Shown: positions 7,023 to 14,769, counted from the stretch's first letter. The stretch is DNA of 23,784 bases from JAICKM01 sp035693165 (GCA_035693165.1 DASSGZ010000180.1:1-23784), one strand, 5' to 3'. Notes: generated by a model from the letters alone, not told the origin. Numbers and translations: made by a program.

Positions 7023-8039
7023 ATGAAACTGGTGACTTATGCGGATGCGGACAACACTACCGGCGTCGGGCTGGTGACGCCCGGCGGGCAGATCGTGGAC
7101 CTGGCGCGGGCGATGGAGTGGGCGGTACCCGCCGCGGCGCCGGGGGTGCGCGCGAGCCTACCCACGACGATGATCGGGCTGCTGCAGGCCGGGCCGGCGG
7201 TTTTGGACGCGGCGCGCGCGGTCTCCGACCGGCTGGTGGCGCAGGACGAGCGCACGCTGGCCGGGCTGGCGCTGCCCGCCACAACGCGCCTGCTGGCCCC
7301 GATTACCCGGCCCAACAACCTGCGCGATTTTTATGCGTTTGAGCCGCATGTTAAGGCGGCGCGGGCCTTGCGCGGCCTCGATATGATCCCCGAATGGTAC
7401 CAGATCCCCGTGTTTTACTTCTCGAACCCCGACGCCATCTACGGGCCGGACGCGCCGATCCCGGTGCCGCAGGGCACGCAGGAACTGGATTACGAGTTGG
7501 AGATCGCCTGCGTGATCGGGCAGGGCGGGCGGGACATCCCCGCCGAGCGCGCCGAAGAGCATATCGCCGGGTACACGATCATGAACGACTGGAGTTCGCG
7601 CGATTTCTGGCGGCAGTTCGAGGCCAAGCTGAGCATGGGCCCGGCCAAGAGCAAAGATTTCGCCACCAGCCTCGGCCCCTGGCTCACCACACCCGATGAA
7701 CTGGCCGACCGGCGGGTGGGCAGCGGGGCCGAGACGCGCTACCAGTTGGAGATGGTGGCGCGGGTCAACGGGCGCGAGTACAGCCGGGGCAACGCGGCCA
7801 CGCTCACCCATACCTTCGCCGAGATGATCGCCTTCGCCAGCCGGGACGCCTGGCTCAAGCCGGGCGACGTGCTGGGGTCGGGCACGGTGGGCACTGGCTG
7901 CATCCTGGAACTGCGGCCCGAAACCGTGGGGGGCTGGCTCAAGCCGGGTGATGTGGTGGAACTGGAGATCGAGCGGCTGGGCGTGCTGCGCAATACCGTG
8001 GTGGCCGGGCAGACGCCCGAAGAGGGGATGGTCGGATAA
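7023..8039 (+). CDS. Fumarylacetoacetate hydrolase (FAH) family protein
   Basis: A 338-residue member of the FAH / 2-hydroxyhepta-2,4-diene-1,7-dioate isomerase superfamily. A short N-terminal domain is followed by the catalytic domain from about residue 95 (PNNLRDFYAFEPHV, containing a likely general-base His109). The Mg2+ ligands are visible as Glu158 and Glu160 (in LDYELEIACVIG) and Asp189 (MNDWSSRD). The family cleaves or isomerises beta-keto and 2-oxo-enol acids, mostly at the end of aromatic degradation; no pathway partner is nearby, so the substrate is open. The ATG has GGAGG 11 bases upstream. The DinB gene follows after 27 bases. Confidence 0.92.
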   Translation: MKLVTYADADNTTGVGLVTPGGQIVDLARAMEWAVPAAAPGVRASLPTTMIGLLQAGPAVLDAARAVSDRLVAQDERTLAGLALPATTRLLAPITRPNNLRDFYAFEPHVKAARALRGLDMIPEWYQIPVFYFSNPDAIYGPDAPIPVPQGTQELDYELEIACVIGQGGRDIPAERAEEHIAGYTIMNDWSSRDFWRQFEAKLSMGPAKSKDFATSLGPWLTTPDELADRRVGSGAETRYQLEMVARVNGREYSRGNAATLTHTFAEMIAFASRDAWLKPGDVLGSGTVGTGCILELRPETVGGWLKPGDVVELEIERLGVLRNTVVAGQTPEEGMVG

Positions 8040-8066
8040 GGCCGCGCCGGGCCGGGAGAGGATGCC

Positions 8067-8567
8067 ATGGACACCGAGATGGTGATCACGCTCTACGACT
8101 ATTTTACCTGGGCGCGCAACCGCATCCTCGACGCGGCGGGCGCGCTTGCGCCCGCGCAACTGCGCGAAGCGGTGCCGGGCGGCTACGGGTCGATCCACGA
8201 CACGCTGGCCCACATGGCCGTCTCCGAATGGATGTGGCAGGAGCGGATCGCGGGCCGGTCGCCCACCGCGATGCGCACCGGCGCCGACTTCGCGGACCTG
8301 GCGGCACTGCGTGCCTGGTGGGACACGGTCCACGCGCACACGATGGCCTACCTGCGCGGCGCCGATAGCGCCGAATTACAGCGCGAGATCCACTACCATA
8401 ACACGGAAGGGCGCGAGTTCACGCGCCGGGTCTGGCACGCGTTGCTGCACGTGGCGAACCACCAGACCGAGCACCGCAGCCAGGTCGCCGGGATGCTGAC
8501 CCATTTCGGCGTGCAGGCCCCGGCGACGGATCTGGTCGTGTTCCTGAACCCGAACCCGCACTCGTGA
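8067..8567 (+). CDS. DinB-family four-helix protein
   Basis: The 166-residue length is normal for the DinB/YfiT four-helix-bundle family. The three metal-binding His expected for the fold can be placed at His49 (SIHDTLAHM) and at His132 and His136 (LLHVANHQTEHRSQ). It also shows the early YDYFTWARNRIL helix and the WMWQERI helix typical of the family. Members bind Zn or Ni and some are thiol transferases (bacillithiol or mycothiol dependent), but the activity here cannot be read. It is the second gene after the FAH hydrolase. Its stop is followed within four bases by a palindromic repeat. Confidence 0.88.
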   Translation: MDTEMVITLYDYFTWARNRILDAAGALAPAQLREAVPGGYGSIHDTLAHMAVSEWMWQERIAGRSPTAMRTGADFADLAALRAWWDTVHAHTMAYLRGADSAELQREIHYHNTEGREFTRRVWHALLHVANHQTEHRSQVAGMLTHFGVQAPATDLVVFLNPNPHS

Positions 8568-8570
8568 GGC

Positions 8571-8637
8571 GGGCCGGTTTCAAACCGGCCCCTACAACGG
8601 CGGGTTGGGCCGGGCCGGTTTCAAACCGGCCCCTACA
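8571..8637. repeat. Two tandem palindromic repeats (REP-like)
   Basis: Two copies (cores 8571-8591 and 8612-8632) each consist of GGGCCGGTTT, a central C, and AAACCGGCCC, then CTACA. Each arm pair is a perfect 10-base inverted repeat. The copies are 41 bases apart, in the same orientation, just after the DinB stop. The same unit recurs at 14573 and four times at 21223-21453. Confidence 0.9.
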
Positions 8638-8665
8638 GCGGCGAAATGGGAGAGAGGCGAAAGCA

Positions 8666-8695
8666 AAAGGCCGCGAGCGTGCGCTCGCGGCCTTT
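8666..8695. terminator. Bidirectional terminator between DinB and helicase genes
   Basis: AAAGGCCGCGAGC (8666-8678) and its exact complement GCTCGCGGCCTTT (8683-8695) form a 13-base-pair stem around a GTGC loop. It ends in T on both strands and sits between two convergent genes. Confidence 0.85.
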
Positions 8696-8715
8696 CCATT
8701 TGGTGGGCAGCGGTT

Positions 8716-9861
8716 CTACGCGGGGCGGGCCGCCGTGGCCGCCGGTGCCGTGGTGGTGGACGTGGCCCACTGCCAGTCCATGCGCACCTTGAGCGAGCGC
8801 TCGATGGACTTCATCATCGGCAGATCCTGCACGGCGATGAGCGAGACGGCGGCGCCGGATTTCTGGGCGCGGGCCGTGCGGCCAATGCGGTGCACATAGT
8901 CCTCGACCGTCTGCGGCGCGTCATAGTTGATGACGTGCGAGACATCGGGGATGTCGAGACCGCGGGCGGCCACGTCGGTGGCGACCAGGATCGGTGTCTC
9001 GCCGGTCTTGAACTGATCCAGGGCGCGCAGGCGGTCGGGCAAGGCCAGGTCGCCGTGGAGCGCCACCGTGTTCATGCTGCGGGCGCGCAGGCTGCGGTGC
9101 AGATCGTCCACGTCGCGCTTGGTGCGCACGAAGACCAGCACGCGCTCGGCGCCGGGGTCGCGCAGCAGGCGCATGAGCGTCGGGATCTTGTTCCCGTCGG
9201 GGATCATGTAGACGGCCTGGGTGACGGTCGCCACGGTCATGGCCGGCGGATCCACGCTGGCCTGTACCGGATCGTGCAGCAGGCGATTGGCGAGCGGGCG
9301 GATGGAGTCGGGCATGGTCGCCGAGAAAAACAGCGACTGGCAGCGCGCGGGCAGGTAGGACACCAACTGCTGCACGTCGGGCAAGAAGCCAAGGTCGAGC
9401 ATGCGGTCCACCTCATCCAGCACGAACGCCTGCACGCCGTCGAGGTACAGCTTGCGGCGGCGGATCAGGTCGAGCAGGCGGCCGGGCGTGCCGATGACCA
9501 CCTGGACGCCGTCCTGCAACTGGCGGATCTGCGCGGTCATGCTCGCGCCGCCGACGATGACCACTGTGCGCACGTCCATATAGCGGGCGTAGCTGGTGAT
9601 CTCCTCCTCGACCTGGTAGGCCAGTTCGCGCGTCGGCACCACGACAACGGTGTGCAGGTCGTCACACTGCGCGATGCGGTCCAGCAGGGGCAGCACATAG
9701 GCGGCGGTCTTGCCGGAGCCGGTCTGGGCGTTGCCCAAAATATCGCGGCCATCGAGCGCGGCGGCCATGACGCGCTCCTGAATGGGCGTAGGGGTAATGT
9801 GGCCCCGGTCGGCGATACCCGCCTGTAGATCGGGGCTAAAATCAAAATCTGTAAAGCGCAA
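8716..9861 (-). CDS. DEAD-box RNA helicase (RhlE-like) with DEVD box
   Basis: Numbered from the chosen start (381 residues), the helicase motifs are in order: Q motif region ITPTPIQ (22-28), AQTGSGKT (45-52), PTREL, TPGRLLD, DEVD (149-152) in place of DEAD, SAT (180-182), then VFVRTKRDVDDL, VATDVAARGLDIP and HRIGRTAR in the second RecA domain. It should unwind short RNA duplexes using ATP, for example in ribosome assembly or mRNA decay. The C-terminal tail is short and Ala/Thr-rich, without an added RNA-binding domain. I chose the TTG at 9861 because AAAGGA lies nine bases upstream and the protein then starts with the family's usual xFxDFxxSPDL. An in-frame ATG at 9903 would add 14 residues but has a weak ribosome site. 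Confidence 0.92.
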   Translation of the reverse strand: MRFTDFDFSPDLQAGIADRGHITPTPIQERVMAAALDGRDILGNAQTGSGKTAAYVLPLLDRIAQCDDLHTVVVVPTRELAYQVEEEITSYARYMDVRTVVIVGGASMTAQIRQLQDGVQVVIGTPGRLLDLIRRRKLYLDGVQAFVLDEVDRMLDLGFLPDVQQLVSYLPARCQSLFFSATMPDSIRPLANRLLHDPVQASVDPPAMTVATVTQAVYMIPDGNKIPTLMRLLRDPGAERVLVFVRTKRDVDDLHRSLRARSMNTVALHGDLALPDRLRALDQFKTGETPILVATDVAARGLDIPDVSHVINYDAPQTVEDYVHRIGRTARAQKSGAAVSLIAVQDLPMMKSIERSLKVRMDWQWATSTTTAPAATAARPA

Positions 9862-9903
9862 CGCGGCGCATCCTTTCTCAGGCAGGCGCAAATTGGGGCG
9901 CAT

Positions 9904-10338
9904 ACCTAACAGCGTGCCTATCCAGCGCGGCTTTCGGGCGCCGGACGGCTAATAATTCGGGGGGCCTGGCGTTTTGCTCTACCGGCCCGTCTCATCTCGT
10001 ACAAAGCGGGCATGATGCCCGAGGCAGGCCGCCGTGGTCTTCAAACATCGCTCATGCGCGGGGGCGCTGGGGGAAGGGGGAAGTACCGGTATGCTCTTTT
10101 CTCGTTTTAGCCTGCTCAACATTGTCTTCTTGAGTATACCCGAATCAAGCCCAAAATGCAAGAGGGTGCTTCGATATTTATTCTATCGCACCGCGGAGAC
10201 GCCTAGGGTGCAAAGATCATTAGACGGAATTGTGTTTACGCCTCTTGCGGGCCGGGCTATTGGACCCGGCATGCTTTCTGCTACCTTTGGTTGCCGTTAG
10301 CAGCGTCGTTTGCCGGCGCGACTGGATGGAGGTGTGCG
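9904..10338. other. Gene-free region, partly AT-rich, with several inverted repeats
   Basis: No convincing gene is seen. The section from about 10085 to 10250 is visibly richer in A and T than its surroundings. It contains a DNA palindrome CGGGCAT-g-ATGCCCG (10007-10021), CGATA...TATCG (10172-10188), and a GCCGGG...CCCGGC hairpin with an 8-base loop (10251-10270). It should hold the start signals of the helicase (minus) and ChaB (plus), but I could not pick a clear promoter for either. Confidence 0.5.
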
Positions 10339-10551
10339 ATGCCGTACGACACGTTGAGTGATTTACCGGACAGTGTGCGCGATAACCTGCCCAAACACGC
10401 GCAGGAGATCTACCGGGCGGCGTTCAACAACGCCTGGGACGAGTACCACCACGACGAGGCGCGGGCGCACCGGGTGGCCTGGGGCGCCGTCGATCGGGAG
10501 TACGAGAAGGACGACAAGACCGGCGAGTGGAAGAAGAAGGCCGAGAAGTAG
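10339..10551 (+). CDS. chaB: ChaB family protein
   Basis: A 70-residue protein matching the ChaB fold: LPDSVRDNLPKHAQEIYRAAF at residues 8-28, then the second helix pair with AWDEYHHDE and AHRVAWGAV, and a final Lys-rich tail. The domain is small and helical and was first named next to the ChaA cation antiporter in E. coli; its biochemical role is not settled, and no chaA gene is adjacent here. The ATG at 10339 is set by GGAGG six bases upstream; an earlier in-frame ATG at 10291 lacks support and would add residues foreign to the family. Confidence 0.9.
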   Translation: MPYDTLSDLPDSVRDNLPKHAQEIYRAAFNNAWDEYHHDEARAHRVAWGAVDREYEKDDKTGEWKKKAEK

Positions 10552-10610
10552 GCCGCCTCGCGCCGAGATGAAGCGCGCTACTACGCACAGCCGGAGCGGA
10601 CAATAAAGCG

Positions 10611-10632
10611 GGGGTGGGCCATGGCCCACCCC
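10611..10632. terminator. Palindromic terminator between ChaB and Fn3-protein genes
   Basis: GGGGTGGGCCA is followed at once by its exact complement TGGCCCACCCC, a 22-base perfect palindrome between two convergent genes. There is no T tract, so it may act as a bidirectional pause or end structure rather than a classical intrinsic terminator. Confidence 0.55.
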
Positions 10633-10661
10633 GCCGCTTGCCGGCGCCCGGCGCGCCTGGG

Positions 10662-12617
10662 TTAATGGATGGTGAGGGTGCGCGCCGGGGACCAGGCGCT
10701 GGTTCTGCCGGTACCGTCGATGGCCTCCACCCGCCACCAGAGTTGCTGCGCCGGGAGGCTGCTGGTTGTGTATTGGGTGGCGAAGACGTTGGTGCTGACC
10801 AGCGGCGACGCGAAGCTGGACGAGGTCGCGATCTGGAGTATGTAGAAGGTCGCGCCGTTCACGGCGGACCAGTCGAAGGTGATCGACGTGCCGCTGCTGA
10901 AGCTCGCGCCGTCCGCGGGATCGAGTAGCGTGGGCGCGACATTGGGCACCACGTTCAGGGTGGCCTGGACCGAGGCACCCTGCCAGGTGCCGGTCAGAGT
11001 GACGTTCTTCGCCGTGCCGACCGGCTGGGTCGAGGCCGTGAAGGACGCGGATGTGGCGCCTGCCGGGATGGTGACGCTGGCCGGGACGCCGGCGGTGGCC
11101 GGGTCGCTGCTGGACAGCGTCACGACGGCGCCGCCGGACGGCGCCGGCCCGTTGAGCAGCACCGTGGCCGGGGCGGGGTTGCCGCCGAAGGCGCTGGTGG
11201 TGGTCGACCCGTTGGCGAAGTGGATCTGATCGAGCGCGGGCAGCACGATGGTCATGTTCGCGCTGCCGCTCGACCCGTTGTAGGTGGCGGTGATCGTCAC
11301 CACGGTCTGCGCGCTGACCTGGCCGAGCGTGAGCGAGAAGCTAGGCGAACCGATGGTGTCCTGGGCGACGCGGACGCTGGACTGGACGGCCAGGGCCGCC
11401 GGGTTGCTGCTGGTCAGGGAGACGACCGCGCCGCCGGGAGGCGCCGGGGCGGTCAGCGTGACGTTGCCGAACAGCATAGTCGTGTCGCCGGCCACGACGC
11501 TGGGGCGGCTCAGTTGGACGTTGGCAACGCCCGTCGGGGCCACGTCGGGGATAAAGCTGCGCACCTCAGACCAGGGCGAGAGGGCGGGCGTGTTCGGCCC
11601 GGAGTCGCCGTGCATCGCGCGCACGCGCCAATATTTGGTGCCGGACGACATAAAGTTAAGGGTGTACTGCGAGCCGTCGATCTGGTTGTTGCAGAAGAAG
11701 ATGGCGCCGCAATCCCCGGTGAAGCTCGGGTCGTCGGCGATCTCCAGCGTGTACTCGCCGGACTGCGGGTTCGGGTCCACGTTCCAGGAGAAGGTAATGG
11801 GCAGCGAGACATGTGCGCCGTTGGCCGGGCCGAGCAGAATCGGGGCCGGGGGCAGGGGCGCACTGTAGGTGATATTCACTACCAGCGTGGCGCTGGGCAG
11901 GCCCAGGGTGCCGTCGGCGGCCACGCCGCGCACGCGGGCGTAGACGACAAAGGGCTGCCCGAAGTCCATCCCGCGCGAGGGATCGGTCGTGACGATCGTA
12001 TTGACCTGCGAACCGCTGAAGGTCGAGTCGACGATGTCATATTCAAAGCGGTAGGATGCGGCGTTGGACACGGCGGTCCAGGTATAGGTGTAGGATTCGT
12101 AGGGGTGGAACTGGGCGTTGGGGGCCGGGCCGGTGAAGGCGGGCGTGCCCGGCGTGCCCGCCGCCTGGCCGGTGATGGTGAAGCTGCGCGTGGCCGACCA
12201 CGGACTGGTGACGAACGCGCCGTTGACCACGTCGACGCGCCAGTAATAGGTGCCGTTGGGCAGGCCGCTGACGCTGTCTTGCAGCACGCCGTCGTTGGTC
12301 GAGTCTTGCATGGCGATCGCCTGGAAGGTCGGGCTGGTGCTGACCTGCCAGTTATAGCCGAGAATGCCGCTGGGATCGCTGACCGCCGACCAGGAGAGGG
12401 TTAGCGGCTCGCTGAGTTGCGCGCCATTGGCAGGCGCCAGGATCGTCGGCGCGGGTGGGCCGCCGGGCGGGGGCGTTGGGGTGGGCGTGCGAGCCGGGGT
12501 GCGGGTGGGGGTGGGCGTTCTGCCGCCGTGCGAGGCACCGGCGGGGTATGCCGGCAGGGCGAGGAAGGCCAGTACCAGGGCCGCGAGGATGACCCAGATT
12601 CCAAGACGTGCTTTCAT
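10662..12617 (-). CDS. Secreted multi-domain protein with Fn3-like modules
   Basis: A 651-residue exported protein. Residues 1-29 are a signal peptide (MKARLG, a hydrophobic core, cleavage near AGASHGG), followed by a Pro/Thr linker (TPTPTRTPARTPTPTPPP). Three Fn3-like beta modules follow, each with LxWSAV or SWNV early and a late YxWRV...SPWS signature. Next come two related beta domains sharing PxPxGGAVVxLxSSxPA, and a last Fn3-like module ending SAWSPARTLTIH. No catalytic domain, lipobox, LPXTG or SLH anchor is seen, so it is probably a secreted adhesive or matrix protein. The ATG at 12617 has AGGAG eight bases upstream and begins the signal peptide; the open frame back to 12755 runs through a structured leader and is not likely translated. 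Confidence 0.85.
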   Translation of the reverse strand: MKARLGIWVILAALVLAFLALPAYPAGASHGGRTPTPTRTPARTPTPTPPPGGPPAPTILAPANGAQLSEPLTLSWSAVSDPSGILGYNWQVSTSPTFQAIAMQDSTNDGVLQDSVSGLPNGTYYWRVDVVNGAFVTSPWSATRSFTITGQAAGTPGTPAFTGPAPNAQFHPYESYTYTWTAVSNAASYRFEYDIVDSTFSGSQVNTIVTTDPSRGMDFGQPFVVYARVRGVAADGTLGLPSATLVVNITYSAPLPPAPILLGPANGAHVSLPITFSWNVDPNPQSGEYTLEIADDPSFTGDCGAIFFCNNQIDGSQYTLNFMSSGTKYWRVRAMHGDSGPNTPALSPWSEVRSFIPDVAPTGVANVQLSRPSVVAGDTTMLFGNVTLTAPAPPGGAVVSLTSSNPAALAVQSSVRVAQDTIGSPSFSLTLGQVSAQTVVTITATYNGSSGSANMTIVLPALDQIHFANGSTTTSAFGGNPAPATVLLNGPAPSGGAVVTLSSSDPATAGVPASVTIPAGATSASFTASTQPVGTAKNVTLTGTWQGASVQATLNVVPNVAPTLLDPADGASFSSGTSITFDWSAVNGATFYILQIATSSSFASPLVSTNVFATQYTTSSLPAQQLWWRVEAIDGTGRTSAWSPARTLTIH

Positions 12618-12680
12618 GACAGACACTCCTTTGTGGTGGGGCCGCGGACACGCGGTCAGTGGAGGATCGGCGCGGGCGCG

Positions 12681-12777
12681 CTTTGCCTGCCCCGCTCCGC
12701 CGGTAGGGACGGCGGAGCACAGCCTGGGGCGGGCTTTGATCCCTATGTAGCTCACAACGCCCCGGTGGGGCGCAAAG
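12681..12777 (-). ncRNA. Candidate pseudoknotted leader RNA upstream of the Fn3 protein
   Basis: Minus-strand positions can form a 9-pair hairpin, GCTCCGCCG/CGGCGGAGC (12718-12694), with a 7-base loop. Six loop bases, TCCCTA (12709-12704), are complementary to TAGGGA upstream (12745-12740), giving a pseudoknot. An enclosing helix joins GCCCGCCCC (12734-12726) and GGGGCAGGC (12693-12685) with one C-A mismatch and a 7-base bulge. CTTTGC (12777-12772) and GCAAAG (12686-12681) could close the whole element. An extra hairpin, CGCCCC-ACC-GGGGCG, lies at 12772-12758. The element ends about 64 bases before the ATG at 12617, as a riboswitch-like leader would. On the plus strand the mismatch becomes a G-U pair, so the strand is not certain. 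I do not recognise a known class. Confidence 0.4.
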
Positions 12778-12864
12778 TAGCGGGTCGATTCGCGGCGGCG
12801 GCAAGAGTCTTCCGGATCTTCCCGCAGTATCGGTGCGCTGGGCCCGGCAGCCTGGGAATCCGCC

Positions 12865-12893
12865 TTGACTTTCCCCCAGATAGATGGTAGAAT
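12865..12893 (+). promoter_or_regulatory. Promoter of tRNA-Glu
   Basis: TTGACT (12865-12870), a 17-base spacer and TAGAAT (12888-12893) form a near-consensus sigma-70 promoter. The predicted start near 12900 is about 30 bases before the tRNA. Confidence 0.8.
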
Positions 12894-12930
12894 TACGCAA
12901 GTTGAGATCGGTGCGGCGACGCACCCCTGT

Positions 12931-13007
12931 GGCGCATTCGTCTAGCGGCCCAGGACGCAGCCCTCTCAAGGCTGAGATCAGGGGTTCGAATCCCCTATGC
13001 GCTACCA
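12931..13007 (+). tRNA. tRNA-Glu (anticodon CUC)
   Basis: A full cloverleaf can be drawn. The acceptor stem is GGCGCAT with ATGCGCT, whose first pair is G-U. The D arm reads CGTCTAGCGG. The anticodon stem CAGCC/GGCTG (12958-12962, 12970-12974) encloses the loop CTCTCAA with anticodon CTC at 12965-12967. The T arm is AGGGGTTCGAATCCCCT, then discriminator A and an encoded CCA (13005-13007). The CUC anticodon reads GAG codons. Confidence 0.95.
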
Positions 13008-13009
13008 TC

Positions 13010-13037
13010 GGCCCCGCCCCCGCGGGGCCTTTTCTTT
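13010..13037 (+). terminator. Intrinsic terminator after tRNA-Glu
   Basis: GGCCCCGC (13010-13017), a CCCC loop and GCGGGGCC (13022-13029) are followed by TTTTCTTT. It ends only four bases before the GGAGGAG ribosome site of the next gene. Confidence 0.85.
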
Positions 13038-13055
13038 ACCCGGAGGAGCGCACTC

Positions 13056-14549
13056 ATGACCGATGCCACATCTGCCCCCGCGGGCGAGTCCGCGCAGACC
13101 GTCGTGCTCGAAGGCACGTTCAGCCCCGCTGAGGCAGCCGCCGAAGTGTACCGCTACTTGCCGTTTACGGTGCCGCCGCGCACCCGGCGCATCGACGTGG
13201 CCTACCAGGTGCGCCCGCTTGACCCGGTGGCGGCAGGGAAGCCGGTGGTGACGATCGGCATTTTCGATACGCGCGGCCTGGCCTTCCTGGAGCCGAACGG
13301 GTTCCGCGGGTGGACGGGCGATTTCCGGCAGGACTTCTTCCTGGCGCCTGACGAAGCGACGCCCGGCTACCGGCGCGGCCCGCTGCCGGCGGGGCAGTGG
13401 CATATCATGTTGGGACCGGAGGAGGTGACGGCGGGCGGCTGCGCCTATACCGTCACCGTCACCTGCACGGTGGCCACGCAGGCGGAGGATGTGCCGGCGC
13501 CGGTGCCCTACCCGCGCTATGAGCCGGGCGTGCTGGCGCGGGGTGCGCGCTGGTATCGGGGCAACCTCCACGCCCACACCTACCATAGCGACGGCGCGAA
13601 CTCGGTGGCCGAGATGGCCGCCGAACACCGCCGCTGGGACCTCGATTTCGGCGCGATGACCGACCACAACCTGGTCAACCCGGAACTGGCCCTCGGCGCG
13701 CATCCCGATTTCCTGTGGCTGCCCGGCGAAGAGGTGACGACGCCGTGGGGCCACCTGAACGTCTGGGGTCTGGACGCGGACGACTGGATCGACTTCCGCT
13801 GCCGCGACCTGGCGGGTATGGAACAGATCATCGCGGCGGCGCGGGCGCATGGGGCGCTGACCAGCATCAACCACCCCAAGGAGGACGGCCCCGACTGGCT
13901 GTTCCCGGCTTTCCCCGAGACCGATGCCTTTGAAGCCTGGCAGGCGCCCTGGTTCCTGTCCAACTATGTCACCCTTGGCCTGTGGGAGGGCCTGCTGGAC
14001 TCGGGCCATTACCCCACGGCGGTGGGGGGCAGCGATCTGCACCGCATCAGCACGCCGGATCACCCCTACCCGTATCTCATCGGCAATCCCACCACCTGGG
14101 TGTATGCGGAGGAACTGTCGATCCCCGCCATTCTGGCCGGGATCCGCGCCGGGCACGTGTTCATCTCCGCCGATCCCACCGGCCCGCACTTGCTGCTGGA
14201 GGCCCACACCCCGCACGGGCGGGCGTTGCCCGGCGACCGGGTGCTGCTGCACGAGGGCGAACCGGCGAGTGTCCGCGTGGAAGTGCTGGGCGGCGAGGGC
14301 CGCATGCTGCGCCTGCTGGGCGAGCACGGCGTGCTCCACGAGAGCCTGATCCTCAGCGAGCGGCAGGTGGTTGAGTACCAGGTCCGCGATACCTTCGTGC
14401 TGCCGGGCTATATCCGCGCCGAGCTGATCGCCCCGCTCGACCCCGAGGTGGATCTGGCGACGGAACCGGGCGCGTTATGGGTGGACGCCATGACCAATCC
14501 GGTCTATTTCCGCCTGGCTTCGCTGGAGCCGCGAGCGGAGGAGGCGTAG
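13056..14549 (+). CDS. CehA/McbA-type PHP-domain metallohydrolase
   Basis: A 497-residue protein. Residues 1-145 are a beta-rich N-terminal domain; from about 165 a PHP metal-binding domain follows. Its motifs are NLHAHTYHSDG (His172, His174, Asp179), MTDHN (Asp203, His204), PGEEVTTPWGHLNVWG (Glu225/226, His233), INHPKEDG (His273) and GGSDLHR (Asp327, His329). This set matches the CehA/McbA group, some members of which hydrolyse esters or phosphoesters such as carbaryl; the natural substrate here is unknown. A C-terminal beta domain completes the protein, and there is no signal peptide. The ATG is set by GGAGGAG (13042-13048). No separate promoter is visible, so transcription may come through the tRNA terminator. 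Confidence 0.9.
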   Translation: MTDATSAPAGESAQTVVLEGTFSPAEAAAEVYRYLPFTVPPRTRRIDVAYQVRPLDPVAAGKPVVTIGIFDTRGLAFLEPNGFRGWTGDFRQDFFLAPDEATPGYRRGPLPAGQWHIMLGPEEVTAGGCAYTVTVTCTVATQAEDVPAPVPYPRYEPGVLARGARWYRGNLHAHTYHSDGANSVAEMAAEHRRWDLDFGAMTDHNLVNPELALGAHPDFLWLPGEEVTTPWGHLNVWGLDADDWIDFRCRDLAGMEQIIAAARAHGALTSINHPKEDGPDWLFPAFPETDAFEAWQAPWFLSNYVTLGLWEGLLDSGHYPTAVGGSDLHRISTPDHPYPYLIGNPTTWVYAEELSIPAILAGIRAGHVFISADPTGPHLLLEAHTPHGRALPGDRVLLHEGEPASVRVEVLGGEGRMLRLLGEHGVLHESLILSERQVVEYQVRDTFVLPGYIRAELIAPLDPEVDLATEPGALWVDAMTNPVYFRLASLEPRAEEA

Positions 14550-14572
14550 CCGTCGCCAGGATCCGGCGGAGC

Positions 14573-14598
14573 GGGCGGGTTTGAAACCGGCCCCTACA
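14573..14598 (+). repeat. Single palindromic repeat after CehA gene
   Basis: GGGCGGGTTT-G-AAACCGGCCC followed by CTACA. It is the same family as the repeats at 8571 and 21223, with one change in the left arm. It lies 23 bases past the CehA stop. Confidence 0.85.
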
Positions 14599-14694
14599 GA
14601 TAATGTTGCGCCGGTAGGCGGATAGGTCGTTCGCTTGCCGCACGGAGCGGGCCTGCGGTACCAGGGCATATGGTTTGCTGCTAAGGCGATCACG

Positions 14695-14721
14695 CGAACT
14701 CCGCCCGCCGGGTGGAGTTCG
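14695..14721 (+). terminator. Hairpin upstream of the antiporter gene (possible terminator)
   Basis: CGAACTCC (14695-14702) pairs exactly with GGAGTTCG (14714-14721), with an inner CCC/GGG possibility. The downstream sequence TCCTGTCTT is only moderately T-rich, so it could end CehA transcripts or sit in the antiporter leader. Apart from this hairpin and the repeat at 14573, I see nothing in 14550-14769. Confidence 0.4.
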
Positions 14722-14769
14722 TCCTGTCTTAGCGAGGTACGCTGTTGCCGGCGATGAGGAGCGTGTGCG

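Noticed and set aside
8571..8637. CRISPR-like array because of repeated palindromes
   Set aside because: Spacing is irregular between loci, orientation varies, only one to four copies occur per site, and no cas genes are present.
8605..9828. Plus-strand open frame of 407 codons
   Set aside because: It is antisense to the DEAD-box helicase and begins in a palindromic repeat.
10034..10300. 88-codon plus-strand open frame in the AT-richer gap
   Set aside because: It has no ribosome site and no family resemblance, and composition changes along it; kept only as part of the gene-free region.
12618..12755. N-terminal extension of the Fn3 protein to an ATG at 12755
   Set aside because: It would hide the signal peptide and run through the structured leader; the ATG at 12617 has a strong ribosome site.
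12681..12777. Cyclic di-GMP (GEMM) riboswitch or HDV-like ribozyme
   Set aside because: GGGAUCAAAGCC and GGCAAAGC recall pieces of the GEMM consensus, but the other conserved GEMM parts are missing. The nested pseudoknot order recalls HDV, but a P4 and catalytic joiner are missing and P3 is far too long.
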